A stretch of 64,000 nucleotides of DNA from an uncultured cyanobacterium (lineage in GTDB: Bacteria; Cyanobacteriota; Cyanobacteriia; Cyanobacteriales; Nostocaceae): NCBI GenBank assembly GCA_903848645.1, contig CAINGU010000020.1, positions 1 to 64,000 of the forward strand, written 5' to 3'. The translations under genes were made by a program, and so were the position numbers. A model generated the notes under the pieces. It saw only the letters and a program-made list of their open reading frames with translations. It made no database searches and had not been told where the DNA came from. Shown here one piece after another: positions 8,723-17,779 of the stretch; the first letter of the stretch is position 1; each line of letters starts with the position of its first letter.

Positions 8723-9841
8723 ATGAATCCAGGAATTGACCTCCAAGGAACTTTTATTCAATCTGTCAAGGACTTAGGCGTACCTCCAGGAGCAGCCAAA
8801 GCCCTATGGATGCCATTACCAATGGTATTGATGCTGATTGGGGCTACAGTAGGCGTACTAGTTGCCACATGGCTAGAACGGAAAATTTCTGCGGCGGCAC
8901 AGCAACGGATTGGTCCTGAATATCAAGGGCCTTTTGGATTGTTAGTGCCTGTGGCAGATGGTCTGAAGCTGGTATTTAAAGAAGATATCATCCCAGCTAA
9001 AGCAGATCCTTGGCTATTTACCATTGGTCCAATTATTGTCGTTTTACCAGTATTTCTGTCTTATTTAATTGTGCCATTTGGACAGAATATCATCATTGCT
9101 AACGTCGGCATGGGCGTATTCTTATGGATTGCATTATCCAGCATTCAGCCCATTGGTTTATTAATGGCAGGCTATGCCTCTAATAATAAATACGCCTTGT
9201 TGGGAGGTTTACGGGCAGCAGCGCAGTCCATCAGTTATGAAATTCCCTTAGCATTGAGTGTACTAGCGATCGCCATGATGTCCAACAGTCTTAGCACCGT
9301 TGACATCGTGAATCAGCAATCTAATTTTGGCATTTTAGGCTGGAACATTTGGCGACAACCATTAGGTTTTATGATCTTTTGGATAGCCGCCCTAGCAGAA
9401 TGTGAACGCCTACCCTTCGACTTACCAGAAGCAGAAGAAGAACTAGTAGCAGGGTATCAAACCGAATATTCAGGGATGAAATTCGCCCTCTTTTACCTCA
9501 GTTCCTACATCAACCTGGTACTTTCTGCCTTATTAGTAGCAATTTTGTACCTTGGTGGTTGGCATTGTCCCATACCCCTTGACATGATCACTGGTTGGTT
9601 AGGAGTCAGTGAAAGTGACCCAGCAATTCAGGTGGTAACAGCGGTTACAGGTATTACCATGACCGTAATTAAAGCCTACCTACTCGTATTTCTGGCCATT
9701 CTCATTCGTTGGACAGTACCACGGGTAAGGATTGACCAATTGCTAGACTTAGGATGGAAATTCCTCTTACCAATAGGCTTGGTAAATCTTCTATTAACCG
9801 CAGCCTTCAAACTAGCCTTTCCCTTCGCATTCGGTGGGTAA
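8723..9841 (+). CDS. ndhA: NDH-1 subunit NdhA (NuoH-like)
   Basis: Membrane subunit of the thylakoid NDH-1 complex, which takes electrons from reduced ferredoxin for respiration and cyclic flow around photosystem I. The 372-residue protein has about eight hydrophobic segments. Hallmark blocks include [21 protein letters not shown] near the start, [10 protein letters not shown], and the loop [21 protein letters not shown] that lies near the quinone site. It is the first gene of ndhA-ndhI-ndhG-ndhE. Confidence 0.97.
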   Translation: MNPGIDLQGTFIQSVKDLGVPPGAAKALWMPLPMVLMLIGATVGVLVATWLERKISAAAQQRIGPEYQGPFGLLVPVADGLKLVFKEDIIPAKADPWLFTIGPIIVVLPVFLSYLIVPFGQNIIIANVGMGVFLWIALSSIQPIGLLMAGYASNNKYALLGGLRAAAQSISYEIPLALSVLAIAMMSNSLSTVDIVNQQSNFGILGWNIWRQPLGFMIFWIAALAECERLPFDLPEAEEELVAGYQTEYSGMKFALFYLSSYINLVLSALLVAILYLGGWHCPIPLDMITGWLGVSESDPAIQVVTAVTGITMTVIKAYLLVFLAILIRWTVPRVRIDQLLDLGWKFLLPIGLVNLLLTAAFKLAFPFAFGG

Positions 9842-9844
9842 AGG

Positions 9845-9917
9845 AATTTTAGATTTTAGATTTTAGATTTTGGATTGAATCTGAAATCTAAAATTCAAAA
9901 TCCAAAATCCAAAATCG
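9845..9917. repeat. Heptamer tandem repeats, ndhA-ndhI spacer
   Basis: Three ATTTTAG-type heptamers are followed by the inverse arrangement (TCTAAAATTC, then repeated CAAAATC units), so the whole block can fold back on itself. This is a short tandemly repeated repetitive (STRR) sequence of the kind common in filamentous cyanobacteria. It lies between co-transcribed ndh genes and may affect message processing, but no function is established. Confidence 0.8.
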
Positions 9918-9938
9918 TAAAGAGTAGAGTCATAAACA

Positions 9939-10523
9939 ATGTTAAAGTTCCTCAAACAAGTTGGTGATTACGCCAAAGAAGCAATACAAGCAGGTCGTTA
10001 CATAGGTCAAGGATTAGCCGTCACCTTTGACCACATGAGCCGGCGACCCGTTACCGTCCAATATCCCTACGAAAAATTAATTCCTGGTGAAAGATTTCGC
10101 GGGCGCATTCACTATGAATTTGACAAGTGTATTGCTTGTGAAGTTTGTGTACGCGTATGTCCCATTAATCTTCCTGTAGTTGACTGGGAAATGGACAAAG
10201 GCACGAAAAAGAAAAAGCTCAAACACTACAGTATTGATTTTGGAGTTTGTATCTTCTGCGGTAACTGTGTGGAATACTGTCCCACCAACTGTTTATCCAT
10301 GACAGAAGAATACGAACTAGCTACTTATGATCGCCATGAACTTAATTACGATAGCGTAGCTCTGGGACGTTTGCCCTATAAAGTCACAAATGATCCAATG
10401 GTGACACCATTGAGGGAACTTGTTTACCTACCTAAAGGCGTAATGGACCCCCACGGAGTACCTGCCGATGCCCCCCGCGCTGGTTCTCGTCCAGAAGACC
10501 TAGTAGAAAGTGGTAATGGGTAA
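9939..10523 (+). CDS. ndhI: NDH-1 subunit NdhI (2x[4Fe-4S])
   Basis: A 194-residue peripheral-arm subunit of NDH-1 with two ferredoxin-like cluster motifs, [12 protein letters not shown] and [12 protein letters not shown], binding two [4Fe-4S] clusters that pass electrons toward quinone. The N-terminal helix ([16 protein letters not shown]) is typical of the cyanobacterial and plastid protein. It sits 97 bp after ndhA, separated by heptamer repeats, and continues the operon. Confidence 0.97.
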   Translation: MLKFLKQVGDYAKEAIQAGRYIGQGLAVTFDHMSRRPVTVQYPYEKLIPGERFRGRIHYEFDKCIACEVCVRVCPINLPVVDWEMDKGTKKKKLKHYSIDFGVCIFCGNCVEYCPTNCLSMTEEYELATYDRHELNYDSVALGRLPYKVTNDPMVTPLRELVYLPKGVMDPHGVPADAPRAGSRPEDLVESGNG

Positions 10524-10618
10524 CAGGTAATGGGTAATAGGTAATGGGGAATCAAAAATTTTTTCCAATTACCAATTACTAGTCAGCATTTATTAAACAT
10601 CAATAAGGACAGAAAACA

Positions 10619-11230
10619 GTGAATCTAGCCGAAGGAGTACAGTCTGTATCACTTGGCATTCTTGGTGTAATGATGATTGGGACAGCACTGGGTGTGGTGC
10701 TATTCTCTAACATTGTTTATTCCGCCTTTTTGCTGGGAGGAGTATTTATCAGCATGGCGGGAATATACCTGTTGCTAAATGGTGATTTTGTCGCATCAGC
10801 ACAAATACTAATTTATGTTGGTGCAATTAACGTTTTAATTCTGTTTGCCATCATGTTGGTAAACAAAAGACAGGATTTTTCACCATTACCTAGTGCGGGA
10901 TTACGGAAAGTATTTACAGCTTTAGTCAGTTTTGGACTATTTGCGCTTTTAAGTACAATGGTATTAGCTACGCCTTGGGCTTATACAACTAATCCCGTAG
11001 TTAGTCAAAATTCCATCATTGTCATTGGTGAGCATTTCTTTAGCGACTTTTTGCTACCCTTTGAGTTAGCTTCTGTCCTGTTGCTAATAGCGATGGTAGG
11101 GGCAATTATTTTGGCGCGTCGGGAATATCTACCTGACCAAGTACCAACTTCTGACCTACAACAAACAATTTTAACCCTACCAGAACGCCCCAAAGAACTC
11201 ATCAGCACTGGTAGCAGTTCTGACAACTAA
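10619..11230 (+). CDS. ndhG: NDH-1 subunit NdhG (NuoJ-like)
   Basis: A 203-residue membrane subunit of NDH-1 with five hydrophobic segments, and blocks [11 protein letters not shown] and [21 protein letters not shown] that identify the NuoJ/ND6 family. Translation probably starts at the GTG at 10619, after an AAGGA ribosome site about a dozen bases upstream. The preceding 95-bp spacer contains GGTAATGGGTAATAGG-type repeats. The C-terminal 35 residues are soluble. The next gene, ndhE, begins 19 bp downstream. Confidence 0.95.
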   Translation: MNLAEGVQSVSLGILGVMMIGTALGVVLFSNIVYSAFLLGGVFISMAGIYLLLNGDFVASAQILIYVGAINVLILFAIMLVNKRQDFSPLPSAGLRKVFTALVSFGLFALLSTMVLATPWAYTTNPVVSQNSIIVIGEHFFSDFLLPFELASVLLLIAMVGAIILARREYLPDQVPTSDLQQTILTLPERPKELISTGSSSDN

Positions 11231-11249
11231 CAACGGACAACTGACAATC

Positions 11250-11555
11250 ATGCAACTCCAATACTTTTTATTACTAGCCGCAGCTTTGTTTTGCATTGGT
11301 ATTTATGGTTTAATTACCAGTCGCAACGCAGTGCGGGTACTTATGTCAATTGAGTTATTGCTAAATGCCGTTAATTTAAATTTAATGGCATTTTCCAACT
11401 TCATTGATTCAGCCTTAATTAAGGGTCAGGTTTTCACAGTTTTCGTGATTACCGTGGCAGCTGCAGAAGCGGCGGTAGGGTTGGCGATCGTTCTAACTAT
11501 TTATCGCAACCGTGATACCGTTGACATGGAGCAGTTTAATCTCCTGAAGTGGTAA
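11250..11555 (+). CDS. ndhE: NDH-1 subunit NdhE (NuoK-like)
   Basis: A 101-residue protein with three transmembrane helices. The [14 protein letters not shown] block carries the conserved membrane glutamate of NuoK, and a second acidic residue lies in the [14 protein letters not shown] helix. Both belong to the proton-translocation path of complex I. It ends the ndhA-I-G-E run, only 6 bp before nadK. Confidence 0.96.
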   Translation: MQLQYFLLLAAALFCIGIYGLITSRNAVRVLMSIELLLNAVNLNLMAFSNFIDSALIKGQVFTVFVITVAAAEAAVGLAIVLTIYRNRDTVDMEQFNLLKW

Positions 11556-11561
11556 TAGTGC

Positions 11562-12482
11562 GTGCAACTCAAGCAAGTAATCATTGCGTATAAAGCGCGA
11601 GATCCCCAGAGTAAAAGCTGGGCTGAACTCTGTGCTAAACAACTAGAAAATCGTCAGTGCCAAGTATTGATGGGACCTAGTGGGCCAAAAGATAACCCCT
11701 ATCCGGTTTTTTTGGCCTCTGCTAATCAACCAATTGATCTAGCTTTGGTACTTGGTGGTGATGGTACTGTCTTAACCGGTGCTAGGCATTTAGCCCCAGC
11801 CGGTATTCCCATTCTCGGAGTGAATGTAGGCGGCCATTTGGGGTTTTTAACTGAGTCAGTAGATGAGTTTCAAGATCCAGAAATAGTTTGGGACAGGCTG
11901 TTAGAAGATCGTTATGCTATTCAACGGCGGATGATGTTACAAGCAGCGGTATATGAGGGAACTGGCTCAAATTTAGAACCTGTGACGGAAAGTTATTTGG
12001 CTTTAAATGAGTTTTGTGTCAAACCCGCTTCTGCTGACAGAATGATTACCTCAATTCTGGAAATGGAAATTGATGGTGAAATAGTAGATCAATATGTGGG
12101 AGACGGGTTAATTATCTCTACTCCCACAGGTTCTACTGGTTATACTGTTTCTGCCAGCGGACCAATTATGCACGATGGTATGGAAGCAATTACCATCACT
12201 CCCATTTGTCCCATGAGTCTTTCTAGTCGTCCTCTGGTTTTACCCCCTGGTTCTGTGGTCAGTATTTGGCCGTTGGGAGATTACGATTTAAGTACAAAAC
12301 TGTGGATGGATGGTGTGTTATCTACTTCCATTTGGCCAGGACACCGGGTTGATGTACGAATGGCTGATTGTCGCGCTAAGTTTATTGTATTGCGGGCAAA
12401 TAATTCATATTATCAAACATTACGTGAGAAGTTACTTTGGGCTGGTACAAGAGTTCGCTACAACAATAATCACCGCAATTGA
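11562..12482 (+). CDS. nadK: NAD kinase
   Basis: Phosphorylates NAD to NADP in the cytoplasm. The 306-residue protein has the family's ALVLGGDGTVL motif near residue 65 and the glycine-rich STPTGSTGYTVSASGPI block. The start is the GTG at 11562, six bases after the ndhE stop, so the gene is probably read with the ndh operon. That pairing makes sense because NDH-1 and NADP pools are both part of photosynthetic electron balance. Cyanobacteria usually have two NAD kinase genes, and which paralogue this is cannot be decided here. Confidence 0.95.
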   Translation: MQLKQVIIAYKARDPQSKSWAELCAKQLENRQCQVLMGPSGPKDNPYPVFLASANQPIDLALVLGGDGTVLTGARHLAPAGIPILGVNVGGHLGFLTESVDEFQDPEIVWDRLLEDRYAIQRRMMLQAAVYEGTGSNLEPVTESYLALNEFCVKPASADRMITSILEMEIDGEIVDQYVGDGLIISTPTGSTGYTVSASGPIMHDGMEAITITPICPMSLSSRPLVLPPGSVVSIWPLGDYDLSTKLWMDGVLSTSIWPGHRVDVRMADCRAKFIVLRANNSYYQTLREKLLWAGTRVRYNNNHRN

Positions 12483-12542
12483 TTTTTATGTATCTTTTCT
12501 AAACATTGCCCCAGTAAGTCCGTAATAGTAAATTCATCTTTG

Positions 12543-12572
12543 CCCCCAATTTTAATATATTTGGGGGTTTTT
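12543..12572 (+). terminator. Rho-independent terminator after nadK
   Basis: Arms CCCCCAA (12543-12549) and TTGGGGG (12561-12567) are followed by five T residues. It lies 60 bp beyond the nadK stop and should end the ndhAIGE-nadK transcript. Confidence 0.85.
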
Positions 12573-12690
12573 AATGTATATTCTTACTGACAATTGAAAG
12601 TATGAACTGGGTGAATTTGTATCTTATCACCAGATTTTTTGAGCAGTTAAGCTCATAATGAAAAGAATGTAATAACCAGAATAACCAGAT

Positions 12691-12715
12691 CCCCCACTTC
12701 TTTAAGAAGTCGGGG
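12691..12715. repeat. CCCCC-ACTTCTT palindrome
   Basis: A near-perfect inverted repeat (CCCCCACTTCTT, TAA, GAAGTCGGGG) lies 30 bp before the next gene. It resembles a dispersed palindromic repeat found in many cyanobacterial genomes. Its closeness to the start codon means it could affect leader folding. Confidence 0.6.
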
Positions 12716-12746
12716 ATATACATCCTAGCCCTATTTAGGAAAACAG

Positions 12747-13529
12747 ATGGAACTTTCTTATCGCTACAATAATTATCAACTCTATCCTCCTGATTTTCCC
12801 ATTTTGCAAACTGATAAATATATCCTGCGTTTAGCTGCAAATGTAGAAGAACTAGAATCTATTTTTAAGTTGCGATTTGAAGTATTTAATTTGGAACTTG
12901 GTTTAGGATTACCTAATGCTAATATTTACCAAATGGATCAAGATAAATTTGATCAAGTTTGTCATCATTTATTACTTATTTCTAAAAGTACGGGTGAAAC
13001 AATTGGTACTTATAGAATGCAAACTTATACCATGGCTGCTCAATATCTAGGATTTGATGCGGCTGATATATTTAATCTTCACGGTATTCCTGATGCTGTT
13101 CTTCAATCTTCTGTTGAGGTGGGACGTGCTTGTATAGCCAAAAAGTACCGCAATAGTCATACCCTATTATTACTGTGGAAAGGATTAGCTAATTATTTAA
13201 TCTGGACTAGAAAACAATATTTTTTTGGCTGTGCATCATTACTTACACAATCTCACTGGGAGGCAGCTTGTACTTTTAATTATTTAAAACAAAACAATTT
13301 TATACATCCTTATATTTTAGTATCTCCCCATTCAGAATATTTAATAGAACTACTACAAAATTATCCAGAGAAGTCTAATATATCAATTCCTAATATTTTT
13401 CAGGCCTATCTAAATATTGGTGCTAAAGTATGCAGTTTACCAGCTATTGATAAACAATTTAAAACTATTGATTTTTTGGTTATTTCTAATCTTGCTGATT
13501 TTGCTAGATGGGATTATAGCAGGAGTTAG
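12747..13529 (+). CDS. GNAT-like N-acyltransferase (OlsB/hemolysin-type)
   Basis: A 260-residue protein resembling the acyl-ACP-dependent GNAT branch that includes autoinducer synthases and ornithine lipid OlsB. The supporting blocks are LRFEVFNLELG near residues 43-53, GTYRMQTY near 92-99 and the SSVEVGRACIAKKYR stretch near 125-140. In that family R, E and the VGRxCV block line the acyl-acceptor site. No partner acyltransferase is adjacent. Cyanobacterial homologues are often labelled hemolysin-like without biochemical support. The substrate is unknown. Confidence 0.72.
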   Translation: MELSYRYNNYQLYPPDFPILQTDKYILRLAANVEELESIFKLRFEVFNLELGLGLPNANIYQMDQDKFDQVCHHLLLISKSTGETIGTYRMQTYTMAAQYLGFDAADIFNLHGIPDAVLQSSVEVGRACIAKKYRNSHTLLLLWKGLANYLIWTRKQYFFGCASLLTQSHWEAACTFNYLKQNNFIHPYILVSPHSEYLIELLQNYPEKSNISIPNIFQAYLNIGAKVCSLPAIDKQFKTIDFLVISNLADFARWDYSRS

Positions 13530-13596
13530 AAGTTAGAAGTCAGGAGTTAGGAGCAAGAAGAAAGAAGAAAGGAGTTCTATGAGAGAATGGGGAGCA

Positions 13597-14802
13597 TCAA
13601 GAACATGAACTAAATTGAACAGAGCATATTAATGGTAAGGTAACTATTACTGTTGTCCCTAATCCTATTTCGCTTTCCATTTCAATTTTACCTGCGTGCA
13701 TATCTACGCATTTTTTCACAATAGCTAATCCTAATCCTGTTCCTTGAATATTTTGGACATTACTAGCACGGTAGAAATTTTGAAATAGATGTCCTTGATC
13801 TTTTGCCGGAATGCCAATTCCTTGATCTTGGATACGAAAAATAGCATTATGATCTTTACAGATGACATCAAAGTGAATTTTGCTATGGCTATGAGAATAC
13901 TTGATGGCATTAGAAAGTAAATTACTGAGAATGCAGCTTAATAAATCTTCATCCATTTCTACTTGGGTACATTCTCCTTGGTAATTAAAAATAATTTCGT
14001 ATTGGTTTTTCGTACTCAGTTGATTGATTTCTGTAATCTCTAGACAAAATTCTTCTAAATTCAGTTCTATTGGTTGATATTTAGTTTTCGCTGATTCAGC
14101 TTTATTGATAAATAAAATATCATCTAATAATTGTAGCATTTTATCAATAGCATTTTGAATTCTCAAAAAGTATTTTAATCGGCGTTCATCATTCAGGGTA
14201 GAACCGTGATATTCCAGGATTTCTACAGAACTTCTAATTATGGTCATCGGGGTGCGAAATTCATGAGATACCATAGCCACAAAGTTAGATTTGAGTTCAT
14301 TTAATTCCTGTTCTCTAGCTAGTGCTTTACGAGTTTTTTCTTCACTTTCTCGCAGTTTATTTAGAATTTCTCCTCGTTCAATAGAATAGCGAATTGCTCG
14401 TTCTAATCTTGGCATTGTTATATCATCTTTAACAATGTAATCCTGTGCGCCTTGTGCCATGGCTTGTAGTGCCAAATCTTCACTATTTAAACCTGTCAAA
14501 ACTACTACGGGAATATCTGGTACTGCTGCACGATATTCTTTTAGTGTTTCCAGTCCTATAGAATCTGGGAGGCTGAGGTCTAATAAGACAACATCGAACT
14601 TTCTATTATGATAATTTTCTTGTCGGGAATTAGGATTATTTAATTGCGAGTTATTTGTACTAATTTCAATAGCTTCTTCTAATTCTTCAACATGGGTGAT
14701 ATACCATTTTTGGGGATTGGCACGGGAAAATATCCGATTTAGCATAACGGCATCAGTCGGACTATCTTCTACTAATAAAATATGAATAGTTACTTGCTCC
14801 AT
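13597..14802 (-). CDS. Receiver-histidine kinase hybrid
   Basis: A 401-residue cytoplasmic signalling protein with the order receiver, short coiled coil, HisKA, HATPase. The receiver (about 5-130) has phospho-acceptor Asp75 in VVLLDLSLPDS and Lys125 in YIVKDD. The kinase has phospho-His180 in MVSHEFRTPM, and N, G1 and G2 boxes in the last 140 residues ([18 protein letters not shown]). With no sensor or membrane segment, it is presumably driven by phosphorylation of its own receiver from another kinase. No cognate regulator is adjacent. Confidence 0.92.
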   Translation of the reverse strand: MEQVTIHILLVEDSPTDAVMLNRIFSRANPQKWYITHVEELEEAIEISTNNSQLNNPNSRQENYHNRKFDVVLLDLSLPDSIGLETLKEYRAAVPDIPVVVLTGLNSEDLALQAMAQGAQDYIVKDDITMPRLERAIRYSIERGEILNKLRESEEKTRKALAREQELNELKSNFVAMVSHEFRTPMTIIRSSVEILEYHGSTLNDERRLKYFLRIQNAIDKMLQLLDDILFINKAESAKTKYQPIELNLEEFCLEITEINQLSTKNQYEIIFNYQGECTQVEMDEDLLSCILSNLLSNAIKYSHSHSKIHFDVICKDHNAIFRIQDQGIGIPAKDQGHLFQNFYRASNVQNIQGTGLGLAIVKKCVDMHAGKIEMESEIGLGTTVIVTLPLICSVQFSSCS

Positions 14803-15103
14803 AGTTAGGAATTATTTTATTATCTTGATCTGGAAATTTATAAATCTCATGTTTGCACGAGGATAATAATTTTAATCATTTCATCTGATGGTGATCTTTA
14901 TAAGTAAAAAAATATTATTTTTTGTTAAGAATTCATACTAATTCTAGATCGTTAATTAATCAAATCTGGAGTTATAGGGAGTAATTTCCATTACTAATTA
15001 CCAATTATCTATTATTAACCTAAATTTATATATACCCAAAAAATGCAAAAAATCGTCTAATTAGATACAATTTATAAATATTAGAGAAGCTTTGGAGAAT
15101 AAC
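14803..15103. other. Divergent spacer before gshA
   Basis: AT-rich spacer of 301 bp between divergent genes, presumed to carry both promoters. No other structure is recognised. Confidence 0.5.
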
Positions 15104-16243
15104 GTGGTCTTATCAAAGGGCTTTGAGATTGAGATGTACACTGGCACGCCTCAAGGTGACATTGTAGGACTCTCAGATAAAATTATTAGGGATTTAGATG
15201 GCTTTATGCGAGAACCGGATAGCCGCAATGTAGAGTACATAACTCAGCCATCTACAAATTATGAAAATTTATTGTGCGCTTTACTACGTCCTAGACAAGA
15301 GTTGCGGAATTACCTCCAAAGCTTGGATAATTATACTTTGATACCGGGTAGTACATTATCTTTGCAAGGAAGCCAACACTTTTTGCGTTCTGACCCCAGT
15401 AATCCCTATCATGACTACATTGAACAAACCTATGGAACAAAAGTAGTTACTGCCAGTGTCCATATCAATATCGGCATTAGTGATCCAGAGGTATTAATGC
15501 GTGCCTGTCGGGTGATCAGAATGGAAGCACCCTTATTCCTCGCTATGAGTGCCTCATCTCCCTTCCTGGATGGTAAAACCACTGGTTATCATTCTACTCG
15601 CTGGGGAATATTCCCTCAAACCCCTGATCATGTCCCCTTATTTGCTAGTCATGCCGATCATATTCAATGGGTAAACGAACAGTTAGCGGCTGGGACAATG
15701 CAAAATGTGCGGCATTTATGGGTATCAGTGCGCCCAAATGGCGATCGCCGACCTTATGATTTAAATCGTCTGGAATTGCGAATTTGTGACTTAGTTACAG
15801 ATCCTATTGCTTTGTTAGCTATGACTGCTTTATTAGAAGCGCGGTTAATCCAAATTATTAACAACCCGACTATTGATCCTTTAACTCAAAGTACATTTTC
15901 TCCTGAAGAACTGATTACCTTAACCATGAAAAACGAAATGGCTGCCGCAACTGATAGTCTTGATGCGAGATTGCAGCGATGGCAAGATGGTAGCAGCATT
16001 CTAGCTAGAGATTGGATAGCAGAAATGTATCAAGAAGTTTGGGGGATTGCCAAGCAACAGGGCTTTAGTTGTTTCCTATCCCCCGTGCAAAAAATCCTGC
16101 GGGAAGGTAATGAAGCCCAACAGTGGTTACAACTACACAAGGTCGGTGTTGATGTTCAGCGTGTAATTACTCAAGCGATTCTTGCTACCCAGGAACGAGA
16201 AACTGAACTAGAAAGTAAAATATGTTCATCTGTTAGGGAATAG
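15104..16243 (+). CDS. gshA: Glutamate-cysteine ligase, cyanobacterial type
   Basis: First step of glutathione synthesis, joining glutamate and cysteine with ATP. The opening KGFEIEMYTGTPQGDIVGLS, the NVEYITQPSTNYE block and the central HVPLFASHADHIQWVN are typical of the roughly 380-residue cyanobacterial GshA family. A TTG at 15092 would add four residues, but GTG at 15104 has a GGAG ribosome site 6-10 bases upstream and matches the usual MVLSKGFEIEMYTG start, so I chose it. The gene is monocistronic. A second gshB gene is expected elsewhere. Confidence 0.9.
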   Translation: MVLSKGFEIEMYTGTPQGDIVGLSDKIIRDLDGFMREPDSRNVEYITQPSTNYENLLCALLRPRQELRNYLQSLDNYTLIPGSTLSLQGSQHFLRSDPSNPYHDYIEQTYGTKVVTASVHINIGISDPEVLMRACRVIRMEAPLFLAMSASSPFLDGKTTGYHSTRWGIFPQTPDHVPLFASHADHIQWVNEQLAAGTMQNVRHLWVSVRPNGDRRPYDLNRLELRICDLVTDPIALLAMTALLEARLIQIINNPTIDPLTQSTFSPEELITLTMKNEMAAATDSLDARLQRWQDGSSILARDWIAEMYQEVWGIAKQQGFSCFLSPVQKILREGNEAQQWLQLHKVGVDVQRVITQAILATQERETELESKICSSVRE

Positions 16244-16901
16244 GGACATACTTAACAATTCAAAATTAAAGACATTTGGAGTTGGGGATTTAAACCCCAA
16301 CTCAACTGATACAGCAGATTTCGCAGAAATGAGGTACAACCTTGAATAATGAAACTCTTGTGGTGCTGGCATCTTGCCCGCTATGTGTACCTTAGAGGAT
16401 GTTTTAAAAGTTTTTAATGTGTAAACAGACCCCTCTGGTAAACCTCTCCCCTGGTAGGGGAGAGGCTTTAAAACCTCCATTCCAGCTAACAAAAGTTTTT
16501 CCGCTTCCCTCTCCTAAGAGGAGAGGGTTAGGGAGAGGTAGGGAAGGGGGGTAGGAGGTTTTGGGAGATTATGGGTTTCATATAATACTTTATGGCTAAC
16601 GCCACGCTTCGCTATCAAACACCCTCTTATAACAGCAGGAATCGCTGTAACTTATGGGTTTTCAAAAATGCCTTGATTGTTAGATTTATATGATTACACA
16701 AAACGCGAATTTTTAACCATACAACGGGCTATTTTTATTGCCAAATTGGCATTAAAAACCCTGGTAATTATTTATTCTCCTTTGCTGAAACTGAATCATA
16801 GAAAAGATTAATAGATAATTCATTGAAGTTAAATACTTAAGATATATCCATCTTGAATATTTAATGATAAATTTATTCAATGATAAATTGATCATCTCAA
16901 A
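16244..16901. other. Repeat-rich intergenic region
   Basis: 658 bp without a credible gene. It holds a MITE-like copy (16310 to about 16395), a pair of CCTCTCCC/GGGAGAGG repeats (16440-16545) of a type common in cyanobacterial spacers, and a copy of the GATAGCGAAGCGTGGCG repeat in reverse at 16591-16618. An 88-codon frame on the minus strand crosses several of these repeats and is not a gene. Confidence 0.7.
16310..16395 (+). mobile_element. MITE-like element, copy 1 (right end degenerate)
   Basis: It begins with TACAGCAGATTTCGC and reaches GAGGTAC, then has the internal block TTGAATNATGAAACTCTTGT and GGCATCTTGCCCGC, then GTACC. It matches copy 2 at 21401-21507 closely through this stretch, but the right terminal repeat has diverged. 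It contains no gene and would depend on a transposase elsewhere. Confidence 0.6.
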
Positions 16902-17474
16902 ATGAACAGCAAAACTAATTTATTGTTTTTAGTTAAATCAACAAAAAGCGTAAATGTTTCTAGCTGTGGTTTTACCATGCTGGAAATGTTAGTAGTTGTT
17001 TTCATAATCAGCATAGGATTAGGAATTGTCGCACCAACTTGGTTAGCTTTTGTCAATACTCGTCGCTTGAATGTTGCCCAAAATCAAGTTTATCAAGCTA
17101 TGCGTGAAGCCCAACGCCAAGCCAGAAAAGAAAAATTGACTTACCATGCTAGTTTCCGGGAACAAAATAATATTCTCCAATGGGCTGTGCATCCGGCTAC
17201 AATGAATCCATCTCATGCTAATTGGAATAATTTAGATCCCGCTGTGCAGTTAGTTGAAGCAGAATCTACATTAGACAAATTGCCTAATAATGTCAGACGA
17301 GTCCAGTTTGATTACATAGGTAGTGTCCCCCTAAGTCAATTAAGTAGAATCACCCTATCTAGTAAATCTAGTGGCAAGATAAAGCGTTGCGTTTTCGTTT
17401 CCACTATCTTAGGTGCAATGCGAACCGCTAAAGAAAATTCTAAACCTGACAAAACTGGTAAATACTGCTATTAA
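16902..17474 (+). CDS. Prepilin-like protein (GspH/pseudopilin type)
   Basis: A 190-residue secreted protein with a type IV prepilin signal. The 23-residue leader ends in Gly23, followed by FTMLEMLVVVFIISIGLGI with Phe at +1 and Glu28 at +5. Such proteins are cleaved and N-methylated by PilD and assembled by the type IV pilus machinery. The long leader and the globular remainder resemble minor or GspH-like pseudopilins rather than major pilin. No other pil genes are nearby. A role in motility, DNA uptake or secretion cannot be assigned. Confidence 0.85.
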   Translation: MNSKTNLLFLVKSTKSVNVSSCGFTMLEMLVVVFIISIGLGIVAPTWLAFVNTRRLNVAQNQVYQAMREAQRQARKEKLTYHASFREQNNILQWAVHPATMNPSHANWNNLDPAVQLVEAESTLDKLPNNVRRVQFDYIGSVPLSQLSRITLSSKSSGKIKRCVFVSTILGAMRTAKENSKPDKTGKYCY

Positions 17475-17676
17475 TTTCATCATTGTTATTTAAGCAGTTG
17501 TTGGTCAGATGCAACATAATTAAGGGCTAAAAATCTCATAAGTGTCAACTTAACATAAAACCTCTAATCCAACCGGGAATGATAGCGTCGGGTGGTAAGC
17601 CATATTCCGACTTGAAAATCCCTATATATTGCATTTGATTCTATACTCAAGACGGCTTGATTGTTTGATTCTAAAG

Positions 17677-17705
17677 GTAGGGGTTTAGCACTGCTAAACC
17701 CCTAC
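17677..17705. repeat. Perfect 14-bp-arm palindrome
   Basis: GTAGGGGTTTAGCA at 17677-17690 is the exact reverse complement of 17692-17705, with a single C between. It shares its core with the palindrome at 4469-4489 and is probably a dispersed element. It lies 45-75 bp upstream of the next gene. Confidence 0.85.
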
Positions 17706-17779
17706 AAATCTAGGTTTTTTGTCATTTTGCAAAAGTTTATATCCCACCCATGTTTAGTATATTAATTAAAATTTGTTAT

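Noticed and set aside
12571-12840. 89-codon minus-strand frame between nadK and the acyltransferase gene
   Set aside because: It overlaps the terminator, a palindrome and the start of the clear gene on the other strand.
16226-16492. 88-codon minus-strand frame after gshA
   Set aside because: It is composed of MITE-like and CCTCTCCC repeats, and its end overlaps gshA.
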